DNA of 64,000 nt from Phallus indusiatus (lineage: Eukaryota; Basidiomycota; Agaricomycetes; Phallales; Phallaceae): contig JAQFWX010000003.1 in assembly GCA_027605045.1 (NCBI GenBank), positions 1,364,001 to 1,428,000 of the forward strand, written 5' to 3'. The notes below the pieces were generated by a model that made no database searches, was not told where the DNA came from, and saw only the letters and a program-made list of their open reading frames with translations. Below, in pieces: positions 22,849 to 34,209 of the stretch (position 1 is its first letter; every line of letters begins with the position of its first letter). Made by a program: the position numbers and the translations under genes.

Positions 22849-25651
22849 ATGAGTGTCGCTCACCCTTGGGATACCTTGGAGGTTTGTGTTCCACTTTCAA
22901 ATCATCTTGTATATAATGTAGTCGTGCTGACATTCGTGCCATTCAGGCCGAGAAGAATCTTCTCCGTCTAAACACAGTGGCCAAACTCCAGACAATTATC
23001 AACGGATGGAGTACGCAATGTCGTGTTATGTTAACCAAGTCGGGGAAAAAGCAGGATTTAATAGATCGTATGGCGAAACAGATGGATCAGTGGAAGGAGC
23101 AGAACAACGTTGACAAGTGGCTCAAAGCCAAGGCGGTTCTCGACCAAGTGAAGGAAACTGGACAGTAAGTAAACTCTCCTTAAATTCTTCCCCCAATGGG
23201 ATGAACCGTGGTTTTGGTTTTTATTTTGTTTTTTTTGTTGAATATTTATGTTTCGTTATCTTGATTTCACCCGTCATTTTCTCGTACCCATTGCCACTTC
23301 TTACACCCTTTCTAGATATAACCACTGCACGACGCCAAGTTCCACCGCTTCTCCCCAGAATTTCGTGCCCCCAAACAAGCTGCAAGGACATAATCCCTAT
23401 TCCGCCCCTGGCGTTGTCTCTCCTCATGTTCGGTACGAGCCTTACAGCACCGCCAGAAAATCTACGACTTCCGCCGCTGGCACCTCAGCTAGTCCTACAA
23501 AGACGAGTATGTGATTCCTCCCTTATATCAGCTCACGTCACCCGCTCATCAATTTTTCTTTACGTTATAAAGACATTCGATTCAAGTCCTCGCCCTTTTT
23601 CCGTGTTGATCAAATCGTTTCTGACGTCATTGAATGTCCTGGTATGGTTTATTTCGTACTTTGATAAACGAATGTCTAATCTATATTCTCAAGAATCGTC
23701 GAGTGCGAGTGACCGCAAAGCACAGACACTCTCTTTCAGCTTGACAAGCGAGCAACTAGCTAAACTTCAAACACCTAAGTCCGTCGCTTCTTTACACTTA
23801 GTTTTTATTTGCAAGTTTTCTCACTTTACTGGCGTAGTTCGCGGCATCAGCTGCGCCTATTTTGTACCTCTTCATCTTGGCACACTCCTCATAGCACTGG
23901 ATTCAAAACAGAACTACCTTGTCCTATTGAGTTTCCTCCGACATGCGAAGTCCGAGTTAACGGCGTGCAGCTTACTTCCAATCTGAAAGGAATAAAGAAA
24001 AAGCCTGGTACAGCTCCTCCCGCAGATTTAGGGAATGCTGTTCGATTGACTCCCCAGACGCCCAATCGTGTGGAGATGGTTTATGTCAATAGTCAACAGC
24101 CAGTTCAAAACAAGGTAAGCATTCACTTCTGGTCTGTTATTTATCTTAAAGCTTACATAAATCAAGAAATACTACATTACTGTCATTCTTGTAGAAGGCA
24201 AGACGGTGGAACAACTTATAGAAAATTTGAAAAAAGGGAAATATAAAAGCGAAGAGGATATCCGTGCTAAAAGTGTGTTTATCGGCTAGCAGTCCTGGTT
24301 ATTTCCCATAAACTAATCTGTTTTCATTTATAGTGGCTCGGGATATCTCAGCCGATGATGAAATTGTGGCCGGTCTCCAGAAGATGTCTCTCAAATGCCC
24401 TGTAAGTCTCTAGTGGCTATAATTGCGGAACGATGCTCTAACATCAACATAATAGCTTACGTGTTTGAGGGTGAATATCCCTTGTAGATCCATTCAGTGT
24501 CCACATGCACAATGCTTTGATGCGACCAGTTGGTTTTCGATGATGGAACAGATTACAACGTGGCTTTGTCCCGTGTGCGACAGGACTCTCAATGTTGATG
24601 AACTCATCGTTGATGGGTAAGATATCTATTTCTCTTCTTCCTCTCATTGATACGCTCTAAATTAACGTATTCCAGTTATTTCGATCACATTTTGAAGTCA
24701 ACGCCTGATAGTGTTGAGGACGTCATAGTCGAGGCTGATGGTGAATGGCACACGTCCGATAATATGTACGCATCAAGTGGATGGCGCAAGTCTCACCCAG
24801 TGACGAATGGTTCAACGCCGTCAACGTCGAAATCAGAAACGCCGAAAGTCAGAGAATCGAAATCGACGAGTTCGCCTCAAGAGCTTAAATCACTGCATTC
24901 GTCGTCGCAAGAAGTGATCGCTTTAAGTGATTCTGAAGACGATCAAGTGAAACGAGAACTGTCGCCATCGGGCAGTGCGAGATCGTTCATAGGCCAAGCG
25001 GCTAGAACAGTCCCACCCAAAAGGACATCCACGACTGAAGTAATCGATTTGACTATTGACGATGATGATTCTGACTCTGAAAGAGAACCGTTGGCAACGT
25101 CTGCCAATTCGAAACGCAAAGAATTAGATTCCCCAGCAGAAATACCTGTTTGGAAGAAGGCTCGAATTGGTACGCCTCAGACTCGTAGTCAAACTCAAAC
25201 CCAGGGAACGTCTGCGCCTGCTACTTCAAATATGCTACCTGCTCCCGTTATCGCATACAACGGTTTCCCCCCGCCTATACCAGCAGGCGCACCAATAATG
25301 AATCATTCTAGAAACTTGGTAACTCCAAATCGAGTACCGTATGGAGGTGCTTCTCCTGGACCAAACCCATGGCACCCTCGTCACCCAATGCTATCTCCTT
25401 CGTATGAATCGCCTTACTCACCTCACATTCCAAACATGCCGGGTCCAAATTCACATACACCACGTATATCTCCCCCTATTCCTCCTGCTCCTACTCGCAC
25501 CCCTTCTGGTGGATCTATGCCTACGGGGCAGGGTAGTACTAATGGATCATACGGGCGTTACCCCCCAGCAAGCTCGAGCAATTTACCGCACATGCCTTCA
25601 TCTTCTTATTATGGCAACCCGTATCAACAACAGCCACCGGCGCGCAGATAA
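22849..25651 (+). CDS. SIZ1: SIZ/PIAS-type E3 SUMO ligase
   Basis: Siz/PIAS proteins transfer SUMO from Ubc9 to nuclear substrates. Order seen: an N-terminal SAP-like DNA-binding helix pair (LQTIINGWSTQCR, KSGKKQDLIDRMAKQM), a PINIT domain (IRFKSSPFFRVDQIV, LTSEQLAKLQTP, HQLRLFCTSS, CEVRVNGVQL), the SP-RING (CPLTCLRVNIPCRSIQCPHAQCFD ending in W-x-CPVC) and an acidic tail with SUMO-interacting motifs (VIALSDSEDD, EVIDLTIDDDDSD). The first exon is tiny (22849-22881, MSVAHPWDTLE). At least nine more introns follow, one with the donor GTCCGT. The tail is Pro/Ser-rich and ends with QQQPPARR before TAA at 25651. All zinc ligands expected of an SP-RING are present. Confidence 0.92.
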
Positions 25652-25851
25652 AGGTCGAAGGTATATAAAATAATGATACTCAATGTTACATACGCTACAC
25701 TTGGCATAATATGTATATAACATTTCAAAAAGATACTGTAATATTACAAATTGCACAAGGAAAATTCCCGGAGGGAAAATAAAGACAGAAATCGAAAGAG
25801 CATTATAGGAATTATTATCATGCAGATCGTGAACCACATAAATATACAGGG

Positions 25852-26931
25852 CTATGTATCTCCGGCACTGATTTTGATGCCAGGAAGAGATGATTTACCA
25901 AAATGAGGAAATTGTATTGAGTGACCAAGGATTGAAGATACCGAGCCACCTGCTGGAGTAGGCGGACGTGCGTTGGTTAGTGTAGGTATACTGGGCGAAT
26001 TCTCAGAACCGGTCAAGTCGATTGGATCAGGTAATTGTTTCCGAATATCGGGAGGAGCAGGATTCTTTTCCGTATAGTATTGTAAACCAACGCCGATTCG
26101 AGGTGAACGTGTTGTATTACCAGTGGGATACGGAGACGACAGGGGACGAAGAGGTCGCATAGCTTCCGTCTCAGCCACGGCGGCGATCATACTAGGGGAT
26201 AGCCTAAAAACGTAAAATTAAATTTTGATCAATATACGAGTAAGTGCCCTGGCTAGGAAGAAGACGTACTTGATTTCGCTTTGGACATGTGGCTTTGCTT
26301 GCTTTGCCTCGGCCGCCGCGGCAACACCACCAAACCACGATTTCGTTTTGAAAGTATTAGACCACGTTGCACGAGGCTTGGGCATCACGTCTCCGAAAGT
26401 TAGGTCACCAATGCTCCATGTTTTGCTTGAGCGTTTCTCCTTGTCGGATGATAAAGAAAAGACAGACGTCCGTGTTGATTCGGCCTGGTGTAGGCTGAGA
26501 TTGGTGAAATTGCTAGTTAACGATGCAGTCGAAGGCGGTGGGGGTGATATGGCCCTGGACTGTCTGTTATACTCGGGACCATTGGTCGAAGACGGAGATG
26601 GGGGTAAGGAATATCCTTCGAAGGCAGACGGAGGACGTGAATTAGGGCCATGTCGAGGCGGATTAGCCTGGATGTAATCGGCTTTCGTTTGAGGATCCAG
26701 TAATAACTCTGGCAGACAGAGCGGGCGTGGGGGTATTCTAGGCATGAGCACTTGCTGAAATTACTGAATTATTTGTTGTGATAAGGTTATATAGATGATC
26801 CCAGTATTCGAAACGACCCGTTACAATGAGGTCTTGATAAGTAATGTAGTTGTAGTGCCGTGCAGTAACGAGATAAATGAGGTTCAAGTGAGTGGATAAG
26901 ACTCGTTCAACGGTCTTGAAGATGTCCCGAG
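25852..26931 (-). CDS. Unknown Ser/Pro-rich protein (N-terminus unresolved)
   Basis: Three coding blocks join in frame. The first begins at an acceptor at 26931 and reads RDIFKTVERVLSTHLNLIYLVTARHYNYITYQDLI; an inferred 69-base intron with donor GTAACG follows. The second block opens QVLMPRIPPRPLCLPELLLDP and runs into a Ser/Pro-rich region. After a further intron the last block ends GIKISAGDT at 25852. The first block looks like a small helical domain and the rest like a disordered tail. The exon carrying the start codon must lie above 26931 and I could not place it. I do not recognise the family. The gene converges with SIZ1, with about 200 bases between the stops. Confidence 0.5.
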
Positions 26932-28779
26932 CTGAAAAGGCAGAATTGACAAAAGAAAAACGAGATCGAAAGGCAAGAAATTAAGCGGTCGTTCAAAACA
27001 ATTCAGAAGTGTATAGCCGTTTGTCACTGCAGTCACAGCATGTCACAGCCATCAAAGTCATAATAGCATTATCCAAAGGGGCAACAATAAAGGACAACAG
27101 CTTCCGCTTTTGTTCTGCAACAAGGGGCTCACAAATACCTTACAATCCAATTCAATTCTAGTCGAATACGACACGTTATTCGAAAGTCAGTCGAAACTAC
27201 AAGTTTGTTTGTCTAATTTCTTCCAGTTCTCGGACTCATAGTTCGCCCAAGTATATACGAAGTTTGGTCCTAATTAGAATTCTACATATCCGACGATGTT
27301 TGGTTATTTTAATAGAAGCTCAGGACCTTGTTGTTTCTCAGCTTTGTCTGGGAGTTATGTCCACCTGTCAGGGCTAGTCCTATTCGGAGATCAGTTTGCA
27401 AAACTTCATACACGTTATGGTTTGACTGATTGACACTAACTCACAAACTTCTTGACTCGTACAGTTCCGCCCAAATTTAAATGATGCCATTGGTTTATGT
27501 ACCCACTGTCCTTGCTCATCCCAATGCTCGTTTTCTCGAGTCCATTCTCTGACGTATCAATCAAAATTACCACGAACGGTTGACAAGACACAAAAACTCT
27601 CGAACGATATTGCTTAGTATGGCAGCGCATATGTCTACCAGCGTAGTATACATCATTATAGTATCATCGAATTTTAAGTAATACAAAAAAACGAACTGGT
27701 AATTCTTTCCTGAGCTGATATAAATCGCATGTCGTGACGTCACTTACCGTCAACGCTTGGTCTTCGTTTGTCTTCATCCATCGAATACTCACTAGCTCCC
27801 CTTACCAAGAATCATAGAAATGCTCAACGGTAAATGGTAAATACGATATCAATTCAAGCATGTGTTAATATAATGAGGCCAGATGCTGCAAAAACTGAAA
27901 ATCAAACAACACAACCCTGCAAACGCTTCAGACGGTCCACAAGTGCACCCCCAACATTCAGTTCACCTTTCACTCAAACCCCACCAGGCAGCTCTTTCAA
28001 AAGCGTGGAATAAACTAATAAATTATCTGAAGCTGAAGTTCCCAAAGAAATTGAAGTGAGCCGAAAAGAGCGGGAGAAAATAGCATCAAGGATCCAAAGT
28101 ATTGTCCACCAATACAGCTTCATTAATCAGAAGTCAAGGACAGTATATTGATACTAGAGCATAGTGGTTCTATGTGAGTAAATAATAGTGCACTGGCAGA
28201 TATACACTTATCCAGTGAAAAACAGTAGCTTGTAGCGGTGAATCAGAGAAAGCTCAGAATTCTCTGAGTTCACAATATTCCGTGATTTAGGACTGGAGGA
28301 TGTAGACCGTGAATGCTTAAAGCAACAGTTTCCTAACTTATACCAAAATATGTTCACTATCAAGTCAATATACGATCCTGGCATAATTAATAGACCATAA
28401 ACACGGTACTGAATGTGAAGCTTCACCATCGCTGGTTGCTTTCGTTCGGTCTTTGCCACACTGAACGCCATTTTGTACTGAGTCAATCGTTCTGATTCAC
28501 TCGCTCGCCAGCTGCAAAAGGCCAACTTATTTGTTAGGAGATTCTGGACAATTTATATTAGGATCCCCAGGTATTGACATGAGAGAGAAGAAAGATAGAA
28601 AGAAAAAGAATGTCGCAAAATCAAAAACATTACTTGATTCGCTCGACAATAGTGGGAATATATAAGAAGGTCTAAAGTTTCGTAAAATAAGACATATGTG
28701 CAGGGTGATATTAGATATCATTTTTAACCAGATCCTATACACGAAGATTAAACCAATGGACTTTACTATTTTAATAATT
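26932..28779. other. Poorly explained 1.8 kb region with coding-like islands
   Basis: No complete gene can be assembled here. Two stretches look protein-like. On the plus strand, 27873-28150 reads MRPDAAKTENQTTQP..., a Ser/Pro block, one in-frame TAA near 28013, then SEAEVPKEIEVSRKEREKIA in the same frame. On the minus strand, about 27460-27560 reads REWTRENEHWDEQGQWVHKP. A third island at 28400-28520 (minus) is weaker. These may be a decayed gene, missing exons, or frames broken by base errors. I see no transposase, reverse transcriptase or terminal repeats. Confidence 0.4.
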
Positions 28780-30218
28780 TTACGTACCACCAGAGTATAC
28801 TTTTCCGAACATGATCTGTTGAAGCTTGTCGTATAATGAGAGCACACCAGCACCTGCTACGCCACGAAGAATGTTGGCACCAGCACCCTTGAAGAGCGAC
28901 TTGGCACCCTCCTTTTGGATGATCTAAAAAGACGTTTAGCAGTTGCCGGTGCGACGGGAAATATGAGCCATACCTGCGAACCAGCATCCCACATAGATTT
29001 GTAGTGAACCTTTGATCCGGAGGTCATCATCATACGACGTCTAATAGTGTCCAAAGGATAAGAAGCCAGACCAGCACCAATGGTGACACCCCAACCGAGA
29101 CCGAACGACGCAAGGAAGCTACCTTCCAAAGAACCGGTAAGAAGAACGGGTTCTGTCAACGAGTCAGTAAGAATATCACAATGTTATCCATCAACCAAAA
29201 CGTACTGAGCGAATCATAAACACCGAAGCTTATTCAATAATCAGTCTCATTAATTGGCCAAACGAGGGGAAAGTAAAACGTACTAGAGACCACGGTAGAC
29301 AATGATACCGACAACCGAGGGAACGAATCCACGGTAAAGACCGGCGATACCGTCGGAAGCGAGCGTCTTCTTGTAAACATCGACCAAACCATTGAATTGA
29401 CGAGCACCTCCGCCCTTAGCAGCTTTAGCATCGTTGGCAAGACGGGTACGGGCGTAATCCAAAGAGTAGACGAATAATAACGACGAGGCACCAGCAGCAC
29501 CACCAGATGCGACATTACCGGCGAACCACTTCCAGTAACCATCGTTCTTCTTGAAACCGAATAGCGATTTGAAGTAGTCCTCTGTTTGTTTATCAAGTTA
29601 AGTACATATTAGGGAGTAGAAAATGGAACAACGTACTGAAGGCAAAGTTCAAGGCTTGGGTTGGGAAATAACGAATGACATTGGCGGTGTTACCCCTCCA
29701 TAAAGAGAGAAGACCCTCTTCCCGGTATGTACGACCGAAGCAGTCAACGATGCCCTTGTAAGGGGTCGAGAGACGACCTTGCTTGATCTGCAAGTTGGTA
29801 GTAAGCAATGTACGATGATAACGATAAGCGGTCAACTTACCATTTCATCCTAATTCCAGGGTAAGAATCGGAATGTTATCAGCCTAGGAGATAGAGCATA
29901 AAGAAAAAGTGGATAACGAACTTGATTTTGAACCAGCAACTGCACAGCAATGAGCAACATTTTTTTTCCCACAAAAGATAAAAACTATACCTTTATACGC
30001 TCAATGGGTGCGGCACTGGTTTTTGCGACGGCCTAATATAATATATCTATGAGACTGGGATTGCAATCGAGAGGAGAGGTATATACTCACAGCGGATACA
30101 CCGCCCATCATAAAGTCGACTATTTGACGTGTCAACGGATGAACGGCAACGATGAAAGTAAACATGAGAACATACTGGCGAATTCCTTGGGAGTCTTTCC
30201 CTTTTTACCCTCGGACAT
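28780..30218 (-). CDS. AAC: Mitochondrial ADP/ATP carrier
   Basis: This inner-membrane carrier exchanges cytosolic ADP for matrix ATP. The sequence has the three-fold mitochondrial carrier structure and the exclusive ADP/ATP carrier signature RRRMMM in [12 protein letters not shown]. The start [14 protein letters not shown] splices into [10 protein letters not shown], followed by [69 protein letters not shown] and [18 protein letters not shown]. Seven or eight short introns interrupt the gene. Length after splicing is near the usual 310 residues. No frame break was seen. Confidence 0.96.
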
Positions 30219-30555
30219 GATTTTAGAACGAAGGAGAAGTTATGGAAGGAGGTGACGAGGTTGAGCGGTGGTTGAAGTAAAGAAAAAAAGTGTTGTTCGG
30301 GTGTTGAAAAATTTCTCTTTTCATCCATTCTCTTTTCGGGCGCCTAATCGGATAGTTCCGGGAACTACTCCCGGCAGACCGACGGCCGCTAACGAACTAT
30401 CATTTCCGAAAGTCGTACCAATCACACATAAAATTCTGAAAGATTGCATTTAACAAACAAAATGATATTTTGACCATATTTCTACAGTCAATGCAACGGG
30501 AGAAGATACAAAGCAAGACTAGAGTAATATTTCTCCGAGACTGGATATCTTATTA
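30219..30555. other. Intergenic region
   Basis: This is the promoter of the ADP/ATP carrier (C/T-rich on its coding strand next to the ATG) together with the 3' flank of the repeat-peptide gene. No further coding signal was seen. Confidence 0.5.
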
Positions 30556-31393
30556 CTAATTGAAAGGTACCACAGCCCCGCCGCTGAAGGCGACCTTATA
30601 AGCAGTGCTCTACATATTTAACCAAAATTACTTACTCTGATTTAGTCGCAATAGTATCTGGTATTACATCCCGTGAAAAGAGGACGGGTTCACCACCGCT
30701 AAGAGAACATGTAAACAACTTTTAAGAAGATTGATTTTATAATACGCAAACGCACTCAGATTTAGTAGCAATGGTATCAGGAATCAAGTCACGAGGGAAT
30801 GGAACAACGGTAATCCCGCTATATAAAATCAATTTCAGAAAAATCCAATAAGTACGAGAAGATTTATATGAAAACATACTCGGACTTGGTAGGAATTGTG
30901 TCTGGGATGGCCCGTGGGGAAAAGAGAACGGGGTTGCCACCACTTTGAAGAAGGATATGTCAGTCACACTCAATGACTAGTTGAAATGCATATATACTCT
31001 GATTTAGTAGCGATGGTGTCAGGTATGAGGTCTCTGGGGAAAGCTTCAGGCTCGCCGCCGCTAGGCAATTTATTATTGACGGAAACACCGGCATAGAGAA
31101 GAAGTACATACTTGGATTTTGTGGGAAAAGTGTCGGGGATCAAACTCTTCCTATAATAATGATTCAGACTTCAGAAAGGAAGCAAAAAAAGGGTCTTTGT
31201 GTACCTAACAAGATCTGAAGGCGAATCCCTTGAAAGGACGTTCTGGTTGAAAGTAGTGAGCTGGGCTGGGCCTCATGACGACAGACGAATATGAACTCAC
31301 AAAGACCTGGTTTGGAAGCGGAGCAGAGAATGCTGGCAAAACGAAAGCCGCCACGATACCAAAGAGAGCAATGGTAAACTTCATCATCATCAT
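30556..31393 (-). CDS. Secreted tandem-repeat peptide precursor, one exon per repeat
   Basis: The first exon (31393-31301) begins with four consecutive ATG codons and encodes a classic signal peptide (KFTIALFGIVAAFVLPAFSA) followed by PLPNQVF. Seven more exons follow: 31242-31205, 31150-31112, 31060-30998, 30942-30880, 30818-30756, 30698-30636 and 30583-30556. Exons 4-7 are each exactly 63 bases, each flanked by phase-2 introns, and each encodes a variant of one unit: GG, a short variable patch, then F-S/P-R-D-L/V-IPDTIATKS with the next Asp/Asn shared across the splice. Exons 2 and 3 together look like one older, diverged unit (VLSRD, then LIPDTFPTKS), and exon 8 is a stub (GGAVVPFN, then stop). 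There are no cysteines and no dibasic Lys-Arg sites; the recurring R-D and K-S positions are the only basic points. I infer a secreted repeat protein or peptide precursor. No family is recognised and the function is unknown. Confidence 0.85.
30636..31060 (-). repeat. Four tandem repeat exons (63 bases each)
   Basis: Four exons of identical length and phase (31060-30998, 30942-30880, 30818-30756, 30698-30636) are separated by introns of 55-61 bases. The protein units share GG near the start and IPDT-I-T/P-TKS at the end. The pattern is that of repeated duplication of an exon with its intron. Confidence 0.85.
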
Positions 31394-31462
31394 TTTAGAT
31401 TGATTTTATGCTGGTACAGAAAGAAAGGTGAAAAAAGGCTCGCCGGCGGCCAAGATTGAAGA

Positions 31463-31514
31463 CTGAGGAAGAGAAAATATTAGCAAAGAAAAATGAAATT
31501 ATTTGGAAACTCAC
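31463..31514 (-). other. Probable 5' UTR intron of the repeat-peptide gene
   Basis: On the minus strand a strong donor GTGAGT at 31514 and an acceptor CTTCCTCAG ending at 31463 enclose 52 bases, about 70 bases upstream of the ATG at 31393. Length and signals match the coding introns of this window. Confidence 0.45.
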
Positions 31515-31560
31515 AGAATGAGAGTGAGGGAATGGGGGAATTTTGTACAGCAGATCTGGA

Positions 31561-31569
31561 ATTTATATA
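31561..31569 (-). promoter_or_regulatory. TATA-box-like element of the repeat-peptide gene
   Basis: TATATAAAT on the minus strand lies about 45 bases before the probable 5' UTR intron and about 170 bases before the ATG at 31393. A TATA box would fit a regulated, strongly expressed secreted protein. It is a sequence match only. Confidence 0.35.
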
Positions 31570-31908
31570 TACGGAGCCAAAGCGACTCGGTAGCAACGGT
31601 TTTCATGACAGCCATCATCAATTATAGCGTGTGGGGCCAATCAACCCGCAAGATCTGGTTACGCCAGAATTCGACCCTCGTAGTCACTCTCTAATATCAT
31701 TTGAGATGTTAGGTGTATCGTTCGTGATGTATTTCCATCTTTATGATAGATTCTAAAAGTTCCCGAGAAAGAAAAAAGATATGCATGTTGTAGAACTGAT
31801 TGAAAATATCATGCATTATTTTTATGCATCAGTCAATTGGCGGGAACCGGGGCATGGTCACGTCTGTCACCTGCGTATTTTTGAGCGTTGCGGTAGTTCA
31901 TTCACAGA

Positions 31909-34136
31909 ATGTCGGATCCGCGGTTTGCACGTTTCAAAACAGATCCACGCTTTCGTAAATTACGCAAGAAGCAAAATAAAGTCGTCGTAGACGAAAGATT
32001 CAAATCAGTCTTTTCAAAGGACAAAAAAAGCGCGGACAAAACAGGTGCGAAAGCTTTGCTTGAAGTCTCGAAATGGGTTGCTGAAAAATCTCAGCCCAGG
32101 TTGATAAATATGGCAGGAAATTGTCAAAAAGTCATGACACGGAAAACTTACGACGATTTTATCGTTTGGAAGGCGACGAGGAAGTTCTAGCTTCATCTGT
32201 ACCTGATTATGCTCGCGGAGGTGTTCTAATGGAAAGTTCGGATGAAGAGGAAGCGACCGCCGAAGAATCTGAATCTGAAAATGACCAGCCAGTTGTGCTA
32301 GGGAAAACCTCTCAGAAGCCTATTCCCGTTGAAGAAGAGCTTGAAGTTGATTTGGACGAGTCCCAATTCGCCGAGCTCGACGCTTTAGCCAAAGTCAACG
32401 TCGAAAAGTCGATAGAGGAGGAGCGGAATGCTAGTTCATCCAACGCGGAAAAGACCTCTCGCCTCGCTGTAGTAAATCTTGACTGGGATCATGTCAAAGC
32501 AAGCCACCTTTACAAAATATTTTCCTCAGTGGTATCACCCTCGTCCAAAAAAGGCGCCTCAGCCATTGGAAAAGTTTTGCACGTCCGTGTTTATCCTAGC
32601 GAATTTGGCAAAACGCGCATGGAGCATGAAGCGAAAGCCGGCCCTCCCAAAATATCTTCAAGAAACGGAACGATGATCAGGATATCGTGGAAGAGGATGA
32701 CGGGAATGAGTACGACGAAGATGCGCTGCGAAAGTATCAGTTGGAGCGATTACGGTTCGTATATTACCCTTCCCAGATGGAAATGCTGTCTAATTAATTC
32801 TAATTTAGGTATTATTATGCAATCGTTACTTGCGATACACCAGACACTGCTGCTCATATATATTCTGAGCTCGATGGTACAGAACTGGAACGATCCGCTA
32901 ATGTGTTCGATCTCAGTTATGTACCGGAAGAAATGTCTTTTGACGATGATTATACGTAAGTCACTTGTTTTCATTTCTGTGAATGGTTGGTTAAGATGCC
33001 TGAAGGGACGAAGCAAGAGAGGAGAAAAACAATTATAAGGCAGTGGAGTTCGTGACGGATGTAAGTCATAGTATACTAATGCTTCGATACCGAGGAATGA
33101 CCGGTTCAACTAGGCTCTTCGACATTCCAAGGTGAAGCTAACATGGGACGACGATGATCCGGAAAGAGTTAAAATGACGCGTCGGACATTCTCAAAGAAA
33201 GAATTAGAAGAAGCGGATTTCAAAGCCTTTTTAGCCTCTGCTAGCTCGGATGAAGGCGAGGATGATGAGGATGAGGCGAGGCGAGAAAAAGTTCGATCGC
33301 TCTTATTAGATGGAGTGGATGAAGATAACGAACTCGTACCCGAAGGCTGGGGCAAAGATTTCGAAAAAGGTGGTGAAATGAAAATTACTTTTACACCTGG
33401 TCTCAGCGGCTCCAATAACATTGCCGATCAAGAGGAGACAACACGCGAACGTTATCTCAGGAAGCAAAAAGAGAAGCGGAAGAAACAAAAGGAGGAGAGA
33501 CCCCAGAAAGGCAAGCAGGTCGAGGATTCACTCAAGGAGGATGACTTTTTCGGAGAAGATGAAGATGATGAAGAACCTACAGCAGCTGGTCAAGACAATC
33601 GCTCTGGTAAAACTGAGAAACCCGAAAAGGCCAATACTGCAGACATTGAACTGTTGAAAGCGACTTTGGGAGACGACCGCGAACCGAATCACTTTGATAT
33701 GCGGGCTGTTATCAAGGCTGAGAAGGGGAAAACGAAAAAACACCGCAAAGAGAAAAAGAAACAAGGCGATCATGCAGACGAAATTCAAGAGGACTTTGTG
33801 CTTGATATCAATGATCCACGTTTCAAAGCTCTACACGAAGATCATGCATTTGCGATAGATCCTTCAAATCCACAGTACGTGTTCAATTGTGTGACGTATA
33901 CATGACACTAACAATATTTCAGCTTCAAAAAGACGAAGAGCATGTCTGCCCTTTTGGATGAACGGGCGAAACGACAACGATCAAGAGAAAACGTTGAATC
34001 CAGCACTGCTCCCAAAAATTCCCCACCGAATGATAATGATAGTCGAAGTCTCAAAAACCTGGTTGAAAAGGTCAAAAGAAAATCTAGCCTTCACAATGAT
34101 AAAAAAGGCGAGACTAAGCGTAGAAAGATTTCATAG
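31909..34136 (+). CDS. ESF1: Pre-rRNA processing protein ESF1
   Basis: Esf1 is a nucleolar factor of the SSU processome needed for 18S rRNA maturation. The N-terminus MSDPRFARFKTDPRFRKLRKK is the family signature. It is followed by DERFKSVFS, VDKYGRKLSKSHDTENLRRFYRLE, an acidic stretch, LAVVNLDWDHVKASHLYKIFSS, VYPSEFGKTRM, YYYAIVTCDTPDTAAHIYSELDG, SFDDDYT, VKLTWDDDDPERVKMTRR, and a C-terminal DPRFKALHEDHAFAIDPSNPHFKKTKSM block. Two places break frame. Near 32024-32100 either a 35-base intron or one A fewer in a run of seven is needed. Near 32648 one extra base in CCCAAAA is needed to reach IFKKRNDD. Both lie in homopolymers. The rest splices cleanly. Confidence 0.92.
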
Positions 34137-34209
34137 TGATTGTTACAATGACATTAGCCCTTTGGCACAATCACTGTGCATTTACCAAGCGTGACTGTGA
34201 CCTCTTTGA

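Larger units (their letters stand above)
31394..31908. other. Divergent intergenic region, repeat-peptide gene / ESF1
   Basis: This region serves the repeat-peptide gene (minus) and ESF1 (plus). It contains a TATA-like TATATAAAT on the minus strand and the probable UTR intron. Short plus-strand frames here are not protein-like. Confidence 0.5.

Noticed and set aside
23117..23986. 289-codon plus-strand open frame inside the SIZ1 gene
   Set aside because: It runs through several SIZ1 introns in the wrong frame; the spliced model gives the SAP, PINIT and SP-RING domains instead.
30556..31393. Repeat-peptide gene as a lipopeptide mating pheromone precursor
   Set aside because: It has a signal peptide and no C-terminal CaaX motif, whereas basidiomycete pheromones are short, lack a signal peptide and end in CaaX.
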